This document shows, one piece after another, positions 1 to 8,346 of a DNA stretch of 64,000 nt. Origin of the DNA: Mycobacterium sp. E1214. GTDB lineage: Bacteria > Actinomycetota > Actinomycetes > Mycobacteriales > Mycobacteriaceae. The position numbers were made by a program, and so were the translations under genes. Location: contig NZ_LZJC01000123.1 in NCBI RefSeq assembly GCF_001666755.1, positions 62,001 to 126,000 on the forward strand, read 5' to 3'. The first letter of the stretch is position 1; every line of letters begins with the position of its first letter. Under the pieces are notes generated by a model. It searched no databases and was not told where the DNA came from. It saw nothing but the letters and a program-made list of their open reading frames with translations.

Positions 1-223
1 CGTCACTCAGCCGCTCCTGCACCTCCTCCGGCGCGTCGTTGGACAGCGTCCGCACCAGCGTCGAACCGTCCATCCCGATGCAGCGGTGCACCTGCCACGC
101 CGACACGGCAAGCCCTTCGGCGTCGAAGGCGCGTTGCCAGGCGTGGACGTGCAAGTAGTTGGAGTCCACCAACGTTCCGTCCACGTCGAACAGGACGGCG
201 GGGGGGCGGGCGGCCGAAGTCAT
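1..223 (-). CDS. HAD-superfamily hydrolase (partial, cut by left edge)
   Basis: The ATG is at 221-223 on the minus strand and the gene runs off the window. The visible 74 residues begin MTSAARPPAVLFDVDGTLVD, with the DxDGT nucleophile motif of haloacid-dehalogenase phosphatases at about residues 14-18. A helical cap region follows (YLHVHAWQRAF), typical of beta-phosphoglucomutase/phosphoglycolate-type enzymes. The substrate cannot be assigned because the later motifs are outside the window. The gene is divergent from the UsfY-like gene, so the roughly 150-base spacer must hold both promoters. Confidence 0.85.
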   Translation of the reverse strand, partial: MTSAARPPAVLFDVDGTLVDSNYLHVHAWQRAFDAEGLAVSAWQVHRCIGMDGSTLVRTLSNDAPEEVQERLSD

Positions 224-260
224 GGGGGGCGGCATACCCGCGGGGGCGGCCGCTGACACC

Positions 261-285
261 GTTTGGCCCAAGTCGTAACGGGTAA
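261..285 (+). promoter_or_regulatory. SigF-like promoter for the UsfY-like gene
   Basis: GTTT at 261-264 is followed after exactly 15 bases by GGGTAA at 280-285. This fits the mycobacterial SigF pattern GTTT-N15-17-GGGTAT. A transcript would start near 292 and reach the GTG at 378. Inferred from pattern only. Confidence 0.5.
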
Positions 286-377
286 CCGCCTGAGGCAGTC
301 ACCGGCGCGCTCCCCCGGCCGTGCTCGGCGAGATGTGAGTCCGCAAGAACGGCACTAGAGAACAGGTTCTACAAGGG

Positions 378-695
378 GTGAAGTTGAATACCGAGAATCG
401 GGACCCGGTCGACCACTCACGCACTTTCCGCCGCCACGCCGGCGAAACGTTCAAGTACGGCCCGCACGCGCCCGGCGTCTACGGCCTCATCGTCGCCGCG
501 GCTGCGCTGGTGATGGGCCTGGCGGCGTTCGCGACTCGGCACGTCGCGGCGGGGTCGACGGCGGTGGCGGTGGCCGCGGTGGTGGCCGCGGCGAGCGCGG
601 CGTGGCTGGCCCGCAACCACCGCAAGGTTCGCCAGGCCGAGCTGCGCTGGCACGCCGAGCATTCCGACGAGCCCGCGCCGCCGCCCGCCAGCTGA
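378..695 (+). CDS. UsfY-like two-helix membrane protein
   Basis: A 105-residue protein starting at GTG. The N-terminal stretch RDPVDHSRTFRRHAGETF resembles the beginning of UsfY, the small protein encoded upstream of sigF in mycobacteria (RDPVDH...AGE as I recall it). Two hydrophobic segments follow, at about residues 35-52 and 56-76, and the tail is charged, so it should be a small inner-membrane protein. The SigF-like promoter upstream supports a general-stress role. The molecular function of UsfY is unknown. Assignment rests on recognised N-terminal similarity and topology. Confidence 0.7.
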   Translation: MKLNTENRDPVDHSRTFRRHAGETFKYGPHAPGVYGLIVAAAALVMGLAAFATRHVAAGSTAVAVAAVVAAASAAWLARNHRKVRQAELRWHAEHSDEPAPPPAS

Positions 696-744
696 CGGCG
701 CCTGAGCTAACCGGCGCCGGCCGTGACCCAACCGCAACCGCAAC

Positions 745-770
745 GTTTACTTGCGGTAATGGCAGGGTAA
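745..770 (+). promoter_or_regulatory. SigF-like promoter giving a leaderless transcript
   Basis: GTTT at 745-748, a 16-base spacer and GGGTAA at 765-770. The expected transcription start is about 777-780, and the ATG of the next gene is at 780, so the mRNA would be essentially leaderless. No Shine-Dalgarno sequence precedes the ATG, consistent with that reading. Confidence 0.5.
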
Positions 771-779
771 AAATCTGCC

Positions 780-1088
780 ATGTTGCAGCAGCCCAGCCTG
801 ACTCCCGGAGCAAACGGGAGTGACGACATTCTCTCGTTGCCCCGGGCGTTTGGTGGGCACACCGACGAGGACTTCCGGTTGCCCGGCCTCGCGGCGGCCG
901 CAACGTGGATCGTCGGCCTGGCGACCGGCGTCTTCGCCCTGCTGGCCGCGCAGGCCGGCATGGCCATCGTGGCGCTGGTTGTCGCCGTCGTCGCGCCCTG
1001 GGTGGCCATGGCGTGGGTGTCGCGCGCGCAACGCCACGCCTACAACGGCACCCATCACGCGGCGGCGTTCAGCCCCGGCCAGTCCTAG
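780..1088 (+). CDS. Small two-helix membrane protein, probable stress gene
   Basis: 102 residues with ATG start. After about 40 polar residues (LSLPRAFGGHTDEDFRLPG) come two hydrophobic helices (roughly 42-62 and 64-80), then a basic tail. The architecture mirrors the upstream UsfY-like protein but I recognise no family. The ATG lies a few bases after a SigF-like -10 element, so translation is probably leaderless. It is the second of three consecutive small genes with the same promoter type, which suggests a shared SigF stress regulon. Confidence 0.65.
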   Translation: MLQQPSLTPGANGSDDILSLPRAFGGHTDEDFRLPGLAAAATWIVGLATGVFALLAAQAGMAIVALVVAVVAPWVAMAWVSRAQRHAYNGTHHAAAFSPGQS

Positions 1089-1143
1089 GCTCGCTCGGCG
1101 CGGGTGCACACCGCCACCTGCGACATTTTTTATTTCGTGACGG

Positions 1144-1169
1144 GTGTGGTAAGCGCCCGAACGGGGTAC
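1144..1169 (+). promoter_or_regulatory. SigF-like promoter for the DUF4193 gene
   Basis: GTGT at 1144-1147, a 16-base spacer and GGGTAC at 1164-1169. The -35 has one mismatch to GTTT, so this is the weakest of the three. Start codon at 1234. Confidence 0.4.
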
Positions 1170-1233
1170 TGCCTGCGCCACGGGTGACTACAGCAGCGTG
1201 TGTTGACCCGCCCAGCGCCAGGAAGGACCCCCC

Positions 1234-1536
1234 ATGACGACCGCAAGCGACTACGACGCACGCCGTGTCTCCGAGCTCGACCCCCAGGACAAGACCTCGC
1301 TTCGCGAGCTGGCCCCGACCCTGCAAGGGCCCGCCACCGCGGTGGTCGACGAGGATCTCAACGACGTGCCCTTCTTCGAGCTGCCCGACGCGGACCTCTC
1401 CGGGGAAGACCTCTCCGTCACGGTGATTCCGCAGCGCTCCGACGAGTTCGTCTGCTCCAGCTGCTTCCTGGTGCAACACCGGAGCCGGCTGCACAGCGAG
1501 AGCGCCGGGCACCCCGTCTGCTCCGACTGCGCCTGA
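1234..1536 (+). CDS. DUF4193 family zinc-ribbon protein (Rv2699c paralog)
   Basis: 100 residues. The C-terminal part DEFVCSSCFLVQHRSRL ... PVCSDCA contains two CxxC pairs (about residues 73-76 and 96-99) that should form a zinc ribbon. The middle ELPDADLSGEDLSVTVIP is the typical conserved DUF4193 segment, and the whole protein resembles M. tuberculosis Rv2699c. The acidic N-terminal half looks disordered. Function is unknown. A gene AGGAAGG-like ribosome site precedes the ATG. The SigF-like promoter upstream suggests this copy is the stress-induced paralog. Confidence 0.8.
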   Translation: MTTASDYDARRVSELDPQDKTSLRELAPTLQGPATAVVDEDLNDVPFFELPDADLSGEDLSVTVIPQRSDEFVCSSCFLVQHRSRLHSESAGHPVCSDCA

Positions 1537-1639
1537 CGCCGCGCCGCCACCGGGCTGTCGGTGGCGTCGGCTAGCTTCTCCCTGACGAGCCCAGCTCCGG
1601 GCCCGTCCGCCATCGGCGCGAAGGCCACGTGGGGAAGCG

Positions 1640-2269
1640 ATGGACAAGACGCTGGGTTTGCTCCTGCCGATCGGCTTGGCGGTGCCGTGGTATCTCACCC
1701 AGAACGCCACGGGCAGTGTGCCGGCCGGCCTGTGCGCCGGTCTCGTCGGGCTCGCCGTGGCGCTGACCGCGCTGTGGTGGCTCTGCGTCCAGCGCGACCG
1801 CTATCGCGTCGACGCCGCGCGGCGCCGCGACCTCAAGTGCGCGAACTCGAGCATCCGGGCGATCGATCGGATGTCCGGTACCGAATTCGAGGAGTACGTC
1901 GCGGCGCAGCTGCGCGTCGCGGGATGGAGCGTGACCCCGACCGGCGGCACCGGAGACTACGGCGTGGACCTCGTCGCCAAACGCGATGGCGCCCGCCTCG
2001 CGGTGCAGTGCAAACGGCTCGCCAAGGCCGTCGGCGTGGCGGCGGTGCAGCAGGTGGTCTCCGGCGCCCGGCGGCACGGCTGCACACACACCGTCGTCGT
2101 CACCAATCAGGACTTCACCAAGGCGGCCCGCCAGCTGGCCGCCACCCACCGGTGCCGTCTGGTGGGCCGGGCTCAGCTGCCGCGCTGGACCCGCACCGCC
2201 CCCATCGCCCCGCGCGAGCGCGCCGAACCGGCGCCGCGGCAACGCGTTACGGAGGCGGAGCGAGCCTAG
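1640..2269 (+). CDS. Membrane-anchored Mrr-type restriction endonuclease-like protein
   Basis: 209 residues. Two hydrophobic segments at about 5-21 and 28-50 anchor the N-terminus. A PD-(D/E)XK nuclease core of the Mrr_cat family follows: MSGTEFEEYVAAQL (conserved Glu), GDYGVDLVA (metal-binding Asp) and LAVQCKR (QxK). Such proteins are type IV-like nucleases or DNA-repair factors; here the membrane tether is notable. GGGAAG precedes the ATG. The stop overlaps the convergent ANTAR gene by 4 bases. Biological target unknown. Confidence 0.75.
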   Translation: MDKTLGLLLPIGLAVPWYLTQNATGSVPAGLCAGLVGLAVALTALWWLCVQRDRYRVDAARRRDLKCANSSIRAIDRMSGTEFEEYVAAQLRVAGWSVTPTGGTGDYGVDLVAKRDGARLAVQCKRLAKAVGVAAVQQVVSGARRHGCTHTVVVTNQDFTKAARQLAATHRCRLVGRAQLPRWTRTAPIAPRERAEPAPRQRVTEAERA

Positions 2270-2961
2270 GGTGAGCGCCGCGTGGTGTCGTCGATGATGC
2301 GCCGCGCCACTTCGCGCAGTGGGGTGTTCATGCTCTGCGACAGCTCGATCAGCGTCTTGAAGGCGGTCTCCTCGTCGAGTTCGTAACGCTCCATGAGGAT
2401 GCCTTTGGCCTGCCCGATGGTGTCGCGGGTGCTCAAGGCCTCCTTGAACTGTTGCGTGCGAACGACATTGCTCCACGCCAGGGCCCCCAGGGTGGCGAAC
2501 GCCGCCGCCACCCGGCGTGACTCGTCGGTGAACGCGTGCGGGCGGGTGGCGTAGAAATTCAGCGCCCCCATGCTCAGCTCGTCGGCGAACATCGGCAACG
2601 ACACGATGCTGCGCACCGGCGTCTGCGCCAGGGCGTCCGCCTGGTATTTCGGCCAGCGCGTGTCGGTGCTCAGGTCGTCGACGATGACCGCCTTGCGCGT
2701 CCAAGCGGCCTGCACGCAGGGCCCCTCGAGGTGGCGCTGCTGGAATTCGTCGAGCAACCGGGCGGTGTCGTCGGTGACCGACGGGCTGCTGACCTGGTTC
2801 TTGCGGCTGGTGACGGTGATGCCCGCCTGCTCGGCCCCCGGCACCCAGCGGGTCGAGGCGGTGGTCAGTTGGTCGAGCACCGCGGGGAAGTCCGCGAGGT
2901 CCGCGGAATAGATCGCCCGAAGGACGTCGGTGAGCAGATCGAAGTCGTCAAGATTGGTCAC
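2266..2961 (-). CDS. GAF and ANTAR domain transcription antitermination regulator
   Basis: 231 residues. The N-terminal GAF domain covers about 15-160 (ALNFYATRPHAFTDES is the typical late GAF strand). The C-terminal ANTAR domain covers about 170-225, with the signature TRDTIGQAKGILMERYELDEETAF. ANTAR proteins bind tandem RNA hairpins and prevent transcription termination; the GAF domain senses a small ligand or redox signal. No target RNA pair is obvious beside the gene. The 320-base spacer upstream contains an isolated GGGTAA on the minus strand but no good -35. Confidence 0.85.
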   Translation of the reverse strand: MTNLDDFDLLTDVLRAIYSADLADFPAVLDQLTTASTRWVPGAEQAGITVTSRKNQVSSPSVTDDTARLLDEFQQRHLEGPCVQAAWTRKAVIVDDLSTDTRWPKYQADALAQTPVRSIVSLPMFADELSMGALNFYATRPHAFTDESRRVAAAFATLGALAWSNVVRTQQFKEALSTRDTIGQAKGILMERYELDEETAFKTLIELSQSMNTPLREVARRIIDDTTRRSP

Positions 2962-3280
2962 TAAAAGTTGCCCTCATGCGTCGAGACCGGTTGCAGGCTT
3001 ACCCGTGCCGTAACAGCAGCCTGCGGTCTCGCGAGGCGATTCACTTGTGGCCAGGACGGCGACGAATGTCAGTGCTGTGTGCTCAGCACCACGGTGCCGA
3101 TGAGTATATCGGCCCGGATCGCGCCGTCGGAATCCCACCGGCGGCCGCGAAACATTCAGCGAGCGGGCGGATATGGGGCACGGCGCACAGCACGCCACCA
3201 CGTGCAGATCCCGGCGACGAGGGTGGGTACGGGGCACAACTTCTCGGCAGCACGCGCGGCGATCGCCGACGGTTAATGGG
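2962..3280. other. Intergenic spacer between ANTAR gene and tRNA-Pro
   Basis: About 320 bases with no convincing coding sequence. A short inverted repeat (GTGCTG/CAGCAC) lies near 3072-3089. It should contain the promoter of the ANTAR gene, but no clean -10/-35 pair was found. Confidence 0.5.
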
Positions 3281-3354
<74 letters not shown>

Positions 3355-3414
3355 CTTGAAGCTCCGACAGCCTATCGCACCGGCCCGCCGGCTGACCAAA
3401 TCGCGCCCCCCACG

Positions 3415-4530
3415 TCACCGCCAGCGGCACGAGCGCTCGAACTCGGCCAGCGCCTCCGCCGGGCCCGCCGGGTCCAGGCCCTGCGCTCGCACCCACTCGT
3501 CGTCGAAGTAGGTGTCGCTGTAGCGGTCGCCGCTGTCGGCGAGCAGCGTGACCACCGAGCCGCTGCGGCCGTCGGCGACCATCTCCGCGAGCAGCCCGAA
3601 CGCGCCCCACACGTTGGTACCCGTCGACGGCCCCACCCGACGCCCCAGCACGGCGCTGACGTGGCGCGCGGCGGCGACCGACGCCGCGTCCGGGACGGCG
3701 ACCATGCGGTCGACCACGGTGGGCAGGAACGACGGCTCCACCCGCGGCCGGCCGATGCCCTCGATGCGCGACGAGCGGCCCGTCACCACGTCGCCGCGAC
3801 CCTCGGCGTAGGCGGGGAAGAACGCGGAGTTCTCCGGGTCTACCACGCACAGCCGCGTCGCGTGGCGTTGATAACGGATGTAGCGGCCGATCGTCGCGCT
3901 GGTTCCACCGGTGCCCGCCCCCACCACGATCCAGTCCGGCACCGGATGCTTCTCGTCGCGCATCTGGGAGAAGATCGACTCGGCGATGTTGTTGTTGCCC
4001 CGCCAGTCGGTGGCCCGCTCGGCATTGGTGAACTGGTCGAGGTAGTGGCCGCCGGTCTCCCGCGCGACCCGCTCGGCCTCGGCGTAGACCTCGCCGGCGT
4101 TCTGCACGAAATGGCAACGGCCACCCTGGGCTTCGATGAGCGCCAGCTTGGTTGGGCTGGTCGTCGCGGGCACCACGGCGACGAACGGCAGGCCGAGCAG
4201 GGCCGCGAAGTACGCCTCCGACACCGCCGTCGACCCCGACGACGCCTCGACCACCGTGGTGCCCTCGCCGATCCAGCCGTTGCACAGCGCGTACAGGAAC
4301 AGCGACCGCGCCAACCGGTGCTTGAGGCTGCCGGTGATGTGCGTCGTCTCGTCCTTGAGGTACAGCGCGACGTCGGCCCCGCTGCCGTCCGCGCCCCACG
4401 CCGACGGCAGCGGGTAACGCAGCAGGTGCGTGTCGGCGCTGCGGCGCGCGTCGGCCTGGATCAGCCGGACGGCCTCGTCGGCCCAACGTCGCGAAGCGCT
4501 GCGGCTCGCGATGCGGGTCTGATCGGTCAC
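3415..4530 (-). CDS. cds1: PLP-dependent cysteine desulfhydrase/cysteine synthase-like protein (Rv3684)
   Basis: 371 residues from a GTG at 4528-4530. Fold-type II PLP enzyme: the Schiff-base lysine is in [10 protein letters not shown] (about residue 70), with the substrate loop [13 protein letters not shown] and the phosphate-binding glycine loop [14 protein letters not shown]. The M. tuberculosis ortholog Rv3684 was described as Cds1, which degrades L-cysteine to H2S, pyruvate and ammonia. The GTG overlaps the stop of the upstream phosphoesterase gene by 4 bases (GTGA), so the two are translationally coupled. The protein is cytosolic. Activity assignment follows orthology. Confidence 0.88.
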   Translation of the reverse strand: MTDQTRIASRSASRRWADEAVRLIQADARRSADTHLLRYPLPSAWGADGSGADVALYLKDETTHITGSLKHRLARSLFLYALCNGWIGEGTTVVEASSGSTAVSEAYFAALLGLPFVAVVPATTSPTKLALIEAQGGRCHFVQNAGEVYAEAERVARETGGHYLDQFTNAERATDWRGNNNIAESIFSQMRDEKHPVPDWIVVGAGTGGTSATIGRYIRYQRHATRLCVVDPENSAFFPAYAEGRGDVVTGRSSRIEGIGRPRVEPSFLPTVVDRMVAVPDAASVAAARHVSAVLGRRVGPSTGTNVWGAFGLLAEMVADGRSGSVVTLLADSGDRYSDTYFDDEWVRAQGLDPAGPAEALAEFERSCRWR

Positions 4531-5486
4531 CGCACCGATACGGTCGGCTGCGAACGCGTCAGGTCGCTGGCCGTGTCGCGGTCGCCCATCGGGGCGGCGA
4601 TCAGCGTCAGCAGCGTCGCCTCGGGCCGGCAGCAGAACCGCACCGGCGCGAACGGCGACGTCCCGATGCCGGCCGACACGTGCAGCTGCGTGTGAGCGCC
4701 CCAGCGGGACGGGCCCTTCGCCCGCGACCGGTCCAGCCCGCAGTTGGTGACCAGGGCGCCGTAGAAGGGCAGGCACAGCTGCCCGCCGTGGGTGTGGCCG
4801 GCCATCACCAGCTGATAGCCGTCCGCGGCGAAGCGGTCCAGCACCCGCGGCTCGGGGGAGTGGGTCAAACCCAGGCGCAGGTTCGCCGCCGGGCTGGCGG
4901 GCCCGGCGATGGCGTCGTAGCGGTCCCGGTCGATGTGCGGGTCGTCGACGCCGGCGGCCGCGACGTGCAGCCCGGCCACCTCGAACTCGCGGCGGGTGTG
5001 CGTGAGGTCGAGCCAGCCGCGCTCGGTGAAGGCGGCCCGCAGGTCCTGCCAGGGCAGCGGCTCGCCCCGCACCCGATGCGACGGGTTGGTGACGTAATGC
5101 AGGGGGTTCTTCAGCCGCGGCCCGAAGTAGTCGTTGCTGCCGAACACGAAAACGCCCGGGCGGGACAGCAGGTCGCCCAGCGCCTGGATGACCGCGGGCA
5201 CCGCCTTGGGGTGCGCGAGGTTGTCGCCGGTGTTGACCACCAGGTCGGGCTCCCAATTCGACAGCTCACGCAGCCAGGCCTGCTTGCGGCGCTGGCCGGG
5301 CAGCATGTGCAGGTCGCTGAGGTGCAGCACCCGCAACGGGGTGGAACCCGGGGTCAACACGGGCATCGTGATCTCGCGCAGGACGAAGGCGTTGCGCTCG
5401 ATGATCGCCGCATACCCGATGCCGGCGACGGCCGAGCCGAGCGCCGCCGCGCCGGTCCGGATCAGAACGGGCAAAACGTCAGCCAT
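4527..5486 (-). CDS. Calcineurin-like metallophosphoesterase (Rv3683)
   Basis: 319 residues. An N-terminal hydrophobic segment (about 8-28) probably anchors it to the membrane. The dinuclear-metal motifs are all present: LSDLHM, NTGDN, GSNDYF, LTHSPE and AGHTHGGQ. These define the YaeI/YkuE-like phosphohydrolase group. The substrate is unknown. It is the first gene of a two-gene unit with the cysteine desulfhydrase and lies downstream of ponA2 on the same strand. Confidence 0.87.
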   Translation of the reverse strand: MADVLPVLIRTGAAALGSAVAGIGYAAIIERNAFVLREITMPVLTPGSTPLRVLHLSDLHMLPGQRRKQAWLRELSNWEPDLVVNTGDNLAHPKAVPAVIQALGDLLSRPGVFVFGSNDYFGPRLKNPLHYVTNPSHRVRGEPLPWQDLRAAFTERGWLDLTHTRREFEVAGLHVAAAGVDDPHIDRDRYDAIAGPASPAANLRLGLTHSPEPRVLDRFAADGYQLVMAGHTHGGQLCLPFYGALVTNCGLDRSRAKGPSRWGAHTQLHVSAGIGTSPFAPVRFCCRPEATLLTLIAAPMGDRDTASDLTRSQPTVSVR

Positions 5487-5553
5487 GCTGGCAGCCTACT
5501 GCGGCGGGGGGACGCGCAGTGTATCCCGGCGCGCGAATCTCGGTGTCGCCGAA

Positions 5554-7983
5554 CTACGGCGGCGGCTGGCCGGGCGGCGGCGGTGGGGGCGCCAGCAGCG
5601 GGATGGTGATCGGCGGCAGGCCCGGGATCTCGACGACCTGCGAGCCGACCGGCACCGGCGCCCCGTCCGGCGGCGGTGGCGGGGCGGGCGGGATGCCGTT
5701 GCTCACCTGGATGGTGATGATCGACCCCGGGATGGTGTTGCCGGCGGGCGTGGTCCCCACCACCTCGCCCTGTTTGGCGCTGCTGTTGACGGCGTTGGGC
5801 TGGTCGGCGACCCGGAAGCCGGCGTCCTTCAGGCGTAGCCGGGCCGCGTCCACGTCCAGGCCCGCCACACTGGGCACCCGCGACCCGGGCGAACCGTCGA
5901 CGTAGCGGGGGTCGGTCGGCGGCAATTGCACCGGCCCGAAGTTGGTGGCGATGGGCTTCATCGCGGTGAACCAGGTTCGCGCCGGCTCGTTACCGCCGTA
6001 CAGGTCGCCCTCGGCGCAGTGACGCAGCGGCGACGAGCACAGGTCCGTCGGGTTGGTCGAGTCGTCGTAGATGTAGTTGGCGGCCGCGTAGTGGCTGGTG
6101 AACCCGACGAACCCGGACGAGCGGTGCGCCTCGGTGGTCCCCGTCTTCCCGGACACCGGCAGGTCCCAGCCCGCCGCACCGGCCGAGCCGGCCGCCGTGC
6201 CGCCGCCCACCGCGTCCTTGCTCATCGCGTTGGCGAGCGTGTTCGCCAGGCCCTCGGGCACCACCTGATCGCAGGTCTCGGTGGTGACGGCGACCTCGTT
6301 GCCGTGCCGGTCGACCAGCTTGTCGATGGGATTGGGCGGACACCAGACCCCCCCGGAGCCCAAGGTGGCCGCGACGTTGGAGAGCTCCAGCGCGTTCACC
6401 TCGATGGGCCCCAGCGTGAAGGAGCCGATGTTCTGCCGCTTGACGAAGTCGGCCAGGCTCTCGTTGCTGTCGGGGTTGTAGTCGCGGGCGGTGCCGGGAT
6501 CGGCGTAGGAGCGCAGGCCCAGCTTGATGGCCATGTCGACGGTGCGGGTGACCCCGACCTGCTGAATCAGCTTGGCGAACGCGGTGTTCGGCGAGGTGGC
6601 CAGCGCGTCGGTGACGTTCATCGACCCGCGGTAGTTGCCGGCGTTGACGACGCACCAGTTGTCCTTGGGGCAGCCCTTGGCGCCACCGCTACCCATGCCC
6701 TTGGCCTGGAAGCGCCCGGGCACCTCGAGGGTGGCGTTGATGCCCATGCCCATGTCCAGCGCGGCCGCCGTGGTGAAGATCTTGAACACCGAGCCGGCCC
6801 CGTCCCCGACCAGGGAGAACGGTTGCGGGCGCATCGTCTGGCCGGCGTCCACGTCGAGGCCGTAGGTGCGGTTGCTGGCCATCGCCATCACCTTGTGCGA
6901 CGTCTTGCCGGGCTGGATGACGCTCATCACGCTCGAGATGCCCGGCAGCGTCGGGCTGGCGAACTTGTCGATGGCGGACTTGACGGGGATCTGCACGTCC
7001 GGGTCCAGCGTGGTCTTGATCAGGTAGCCGCCCCGCGCCACCTGCTCCTTGCTGATCCCGGCGCGGGACAGGTACTCCTGCACGTAGTCGCAGAAGAAGG
7101 CGCGGTCGCCGGCCGCGATGCAGCCCCGCGGCAGCTCGTTGGGCTGCGGCAGGATGCCCAGCGGGGTGGCCTTGGCGGCGCGCAGGGCGTCGGCCTCCTG
7201 CGGGATGTTCTGGATCATGGTGTCGAGCACCAGGTTTCGCCGCGCCAACGCGCCGTCGGGGTTGACGTAGGGGTTCAGCGCGCTGGTCGACTGCACCATG
7301 CCGGCCAGCAGCGCCGCCTGCTGCCAGTTCAGGTCCGAGGCGTTGATGCCGAAGTAGGTCTGCGCCGCGTCCTGCACCCCGAACGAGCCGTTGCCGAAGG
7401 ACACCAGGTTGAGGTAGCGGGTCAGGATCTCGGGCTTGGTGAAGGTCTTGTCCAGGGTGAGCGCCATGCGGATCTCGCGCAGCTTGCGGGCCGGGGTGGT
7501 CTCGACGGCCGCACGCTTCTCGGCGTCCGTCTTCGCCGTCACCAGCAGCTGGTAGTTCTTGATGTACTGCTGCTCGATGGTCGAACCGCCGCGGGTGTCG
7601 ACGTCGCCGCGGGCGTAGCCGGCCAGCCCGGTCAGGGTGCCCTTCCAGTCGACCCCGTTGTGTTCGGCGAACCGCTTGTCCTCGATCGACACGATCGCGA
7701 GCTTCATCGTGTTGGCGATCTTGTCGCCGGGCACCTCGAAACGGCGCTGGGAATACAGCCACGCGATGGTGTTGCCCTTCGCGTCGACCATCGTCGACAC
7801 CGCGGGAATCTCCCCCTCGAGCAGCTGCGCCGATCCGTTCGCCACGACCTCGGAGGCGCGGTTCGACACCAGCCCGAATCCACCGGCGAACGGGAACATG
7901 AGGGCCGTGGCGACGACGCTGGCCAATAAACAGAACCCCGCAAGCTTCAGGATCGTGAGAGCGGCCGGGGGGCGGTCTGACAT
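5554..7983 (-). CDS. ponA2: Bifunctional class A penicillin-binding protein PonA2 with PASTA domain
   Basis: 809 residues. One N-terminal membrane helix (about 10-33). The glycosyltransferase-51 domain shows EDKRFAEHNGVDW and RGGSTIEQQYIKN. The transpeptidase domain carries the SxxK nucleophile in GSVFKIFT, then SPNTAF (SxN) and SGKTGTTEAH (KTG). A single PASTA domain follows (PSVAGLDVDAARLRLKDAG) and then a long proline-rich tail. It polymerises and crosslinks peptidoglycan outside the membrane. PonA2 of M. tuberculosis (Rv3682) is linked to survival in non-replicating or stressed cells. The ATG start is divergent from whiB4. Confidence 0.95.
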   Translation of the reverse strand: MSDRPPAALTILKLAGFCLLASVVATALMFPFAGGFGLVSNRASEVVANGSAQLLEGEIPAVSTMVDAKGNTIAWLYSQRRFEVPGDKIANTMKLAIVSIEDKRFAEHNGVDWKGTLTGLAGYARGDVDTRGGSTIEQQYIKNYQLLVTAKTDAEKRAAVETTPARKLREIRMALTLDKTFTKPEILTRYLNLVSFGNGSFGVQDAAQTYFGINASDLNWQQAALLAGMVQSTSALNPYVNPDGALARRNLVLDTMIQNIPQEADALRAAKATPLGILPQPNELPRGCIAAGDRAFFCDYVQEYLSRAGISKEQVARGGYLIKTTLDPDVQIPVKSAIDKFASPTLPGISSVMSVIQPGKTSHKVMAMASNRTYGLDVDAGQTMRPQPFSLVGDGAGSVFKIFTTAAALDMGMGINATLEVPGRFQAKGMGSGGAKGCPKDNWCVVNAGNYRGSMNVTDALATSPNTAFAKLIQQVGVTRTVDMAIKLGLRSYADPGTARDYNPDSNESLADFVKRQNIGSFTLGPIEVNALELSNVAATLGSGGVWCPPNPIDKLVDRHGNEVAVTTETCDQVVPEGLANTLANAMSKDAVGGGTAAGSAGAAGWDLPVSGKTGTTEAHRSSGFVGFTSHYAAANYIYDDSTNPTDLCSSPLRHCAEGDLYGGNEPARTWFTAMKPIATNFGPVQLPPTDPRYVDGSPGSRVPSVAGLDVDAARLRLKDAGFRVADQPNAVNSSAKQGEVVGTTPAGNTIPGSIITIQVSNGIPPAPPPPPDGAPVPVGSQVVEIPGLPPITIPLLAPPPPPPGQPPP

Positions 7984-8127
7984 GGCTACTACAGTAGCGG
8001 CCCCTAGTCACGCCGCCACGCTGCGCGTTCACCAGGTTTTTTCGCATCCATTGACCTGCGGCTTACCGCCCGGCGGACCCATAAATTTGCGCTGGCGTCA
8101 CTAAAGCGCTACGAAACGTAGTGTGCA

Positions 8128-8144
8128 AGATCACTATGTGATCT
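8128..8144. promoter_or_regulatory. Perfect 17-bp palindrome (AGATCAC-TAT-GTGATCT)
   Basis: Seven-base arms around a TAT centre, about 200 bases before whiB4 and 145 bases before ponA2. The arm order (TCAC then GTGA) is opposite to a Crp site (TGTGA then TCACA), so a Crp operator is unlikely. A dimeric regulator such as a GntR-type protein is possible. Inference only. Confidence 0.45.
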
Positions 8145-8161
8145 ATCGTCTGGGACGAGAC

Positions 8162-8175
8162 GGGACGGCCGTCCC
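8162..8175. promoter_or_regulatory. Perfect 14-bp palindrome followed by an A-run
   Basis: GGGACGGCCGTCCC with eight A immediately after it on the plus strand. The run has the wrong polarity for an intrinsic terminator on either strand, so an operator or DNA-structural element is more likely. Confidence 0.35.
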
Positions 8176-8346
8176 AAAAAAAGAGTTATCGGACTGTTGC
8201 GCAATTGGCACCTGACCACCTAACTTAGACACACGGTGAGATTCAGGTAACACCGAAGTTCACAGTGTGGCGTAGATCGCAGACGCGAATCTGCACCCGA
8301 GGAGGGCGGTCGCGAGCAGCGACCGGTAGGGAAAGGGAACACTTTC

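Larger units (their letters stand above)
7984..8346. other. Divergent ponA2-whiB4 regulatory region
   Basis: A 363-base spacer with markedly lower GC than the flanking genes. It contains two perfect palindromes (annotated separately) and AT-rich stretches near 8030-8100. It must carry both divergent promoters and the whiB4 leader. No coding sequence seen. Confidence 0.6.

Noticed and set aside
1..302. Minus-strand open frame starting near 302 through the HAD gene
   Set aside because: It is in a different frame from the DxDGT-containing HAD protein and encodes Arg-rich low-complexity sequence.
2995..3045. SigF promoter for the ANTAR gene
   Set aside because: GGGTAA exists on the minus strand, but no GTTT-like -35 at 15-17 bases.
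5926..7929. A 667-codon open frame antisense to ponA2 (and similar long frames antisense to topA, helicase, radical SAM and acs genes)
   Set aside because: Low-complexity Arg/Gly/Ala/Val-rich products in codon-shadow frames of clear genes; expected in high-GC DNA.
8128..8144. Palindrome considered as a Crp binding site
   Set aside because: Arm polarity is TCAC-N3-GTGA, the reverse of TGTGA-N6-TCACA, and spacing is wrong.
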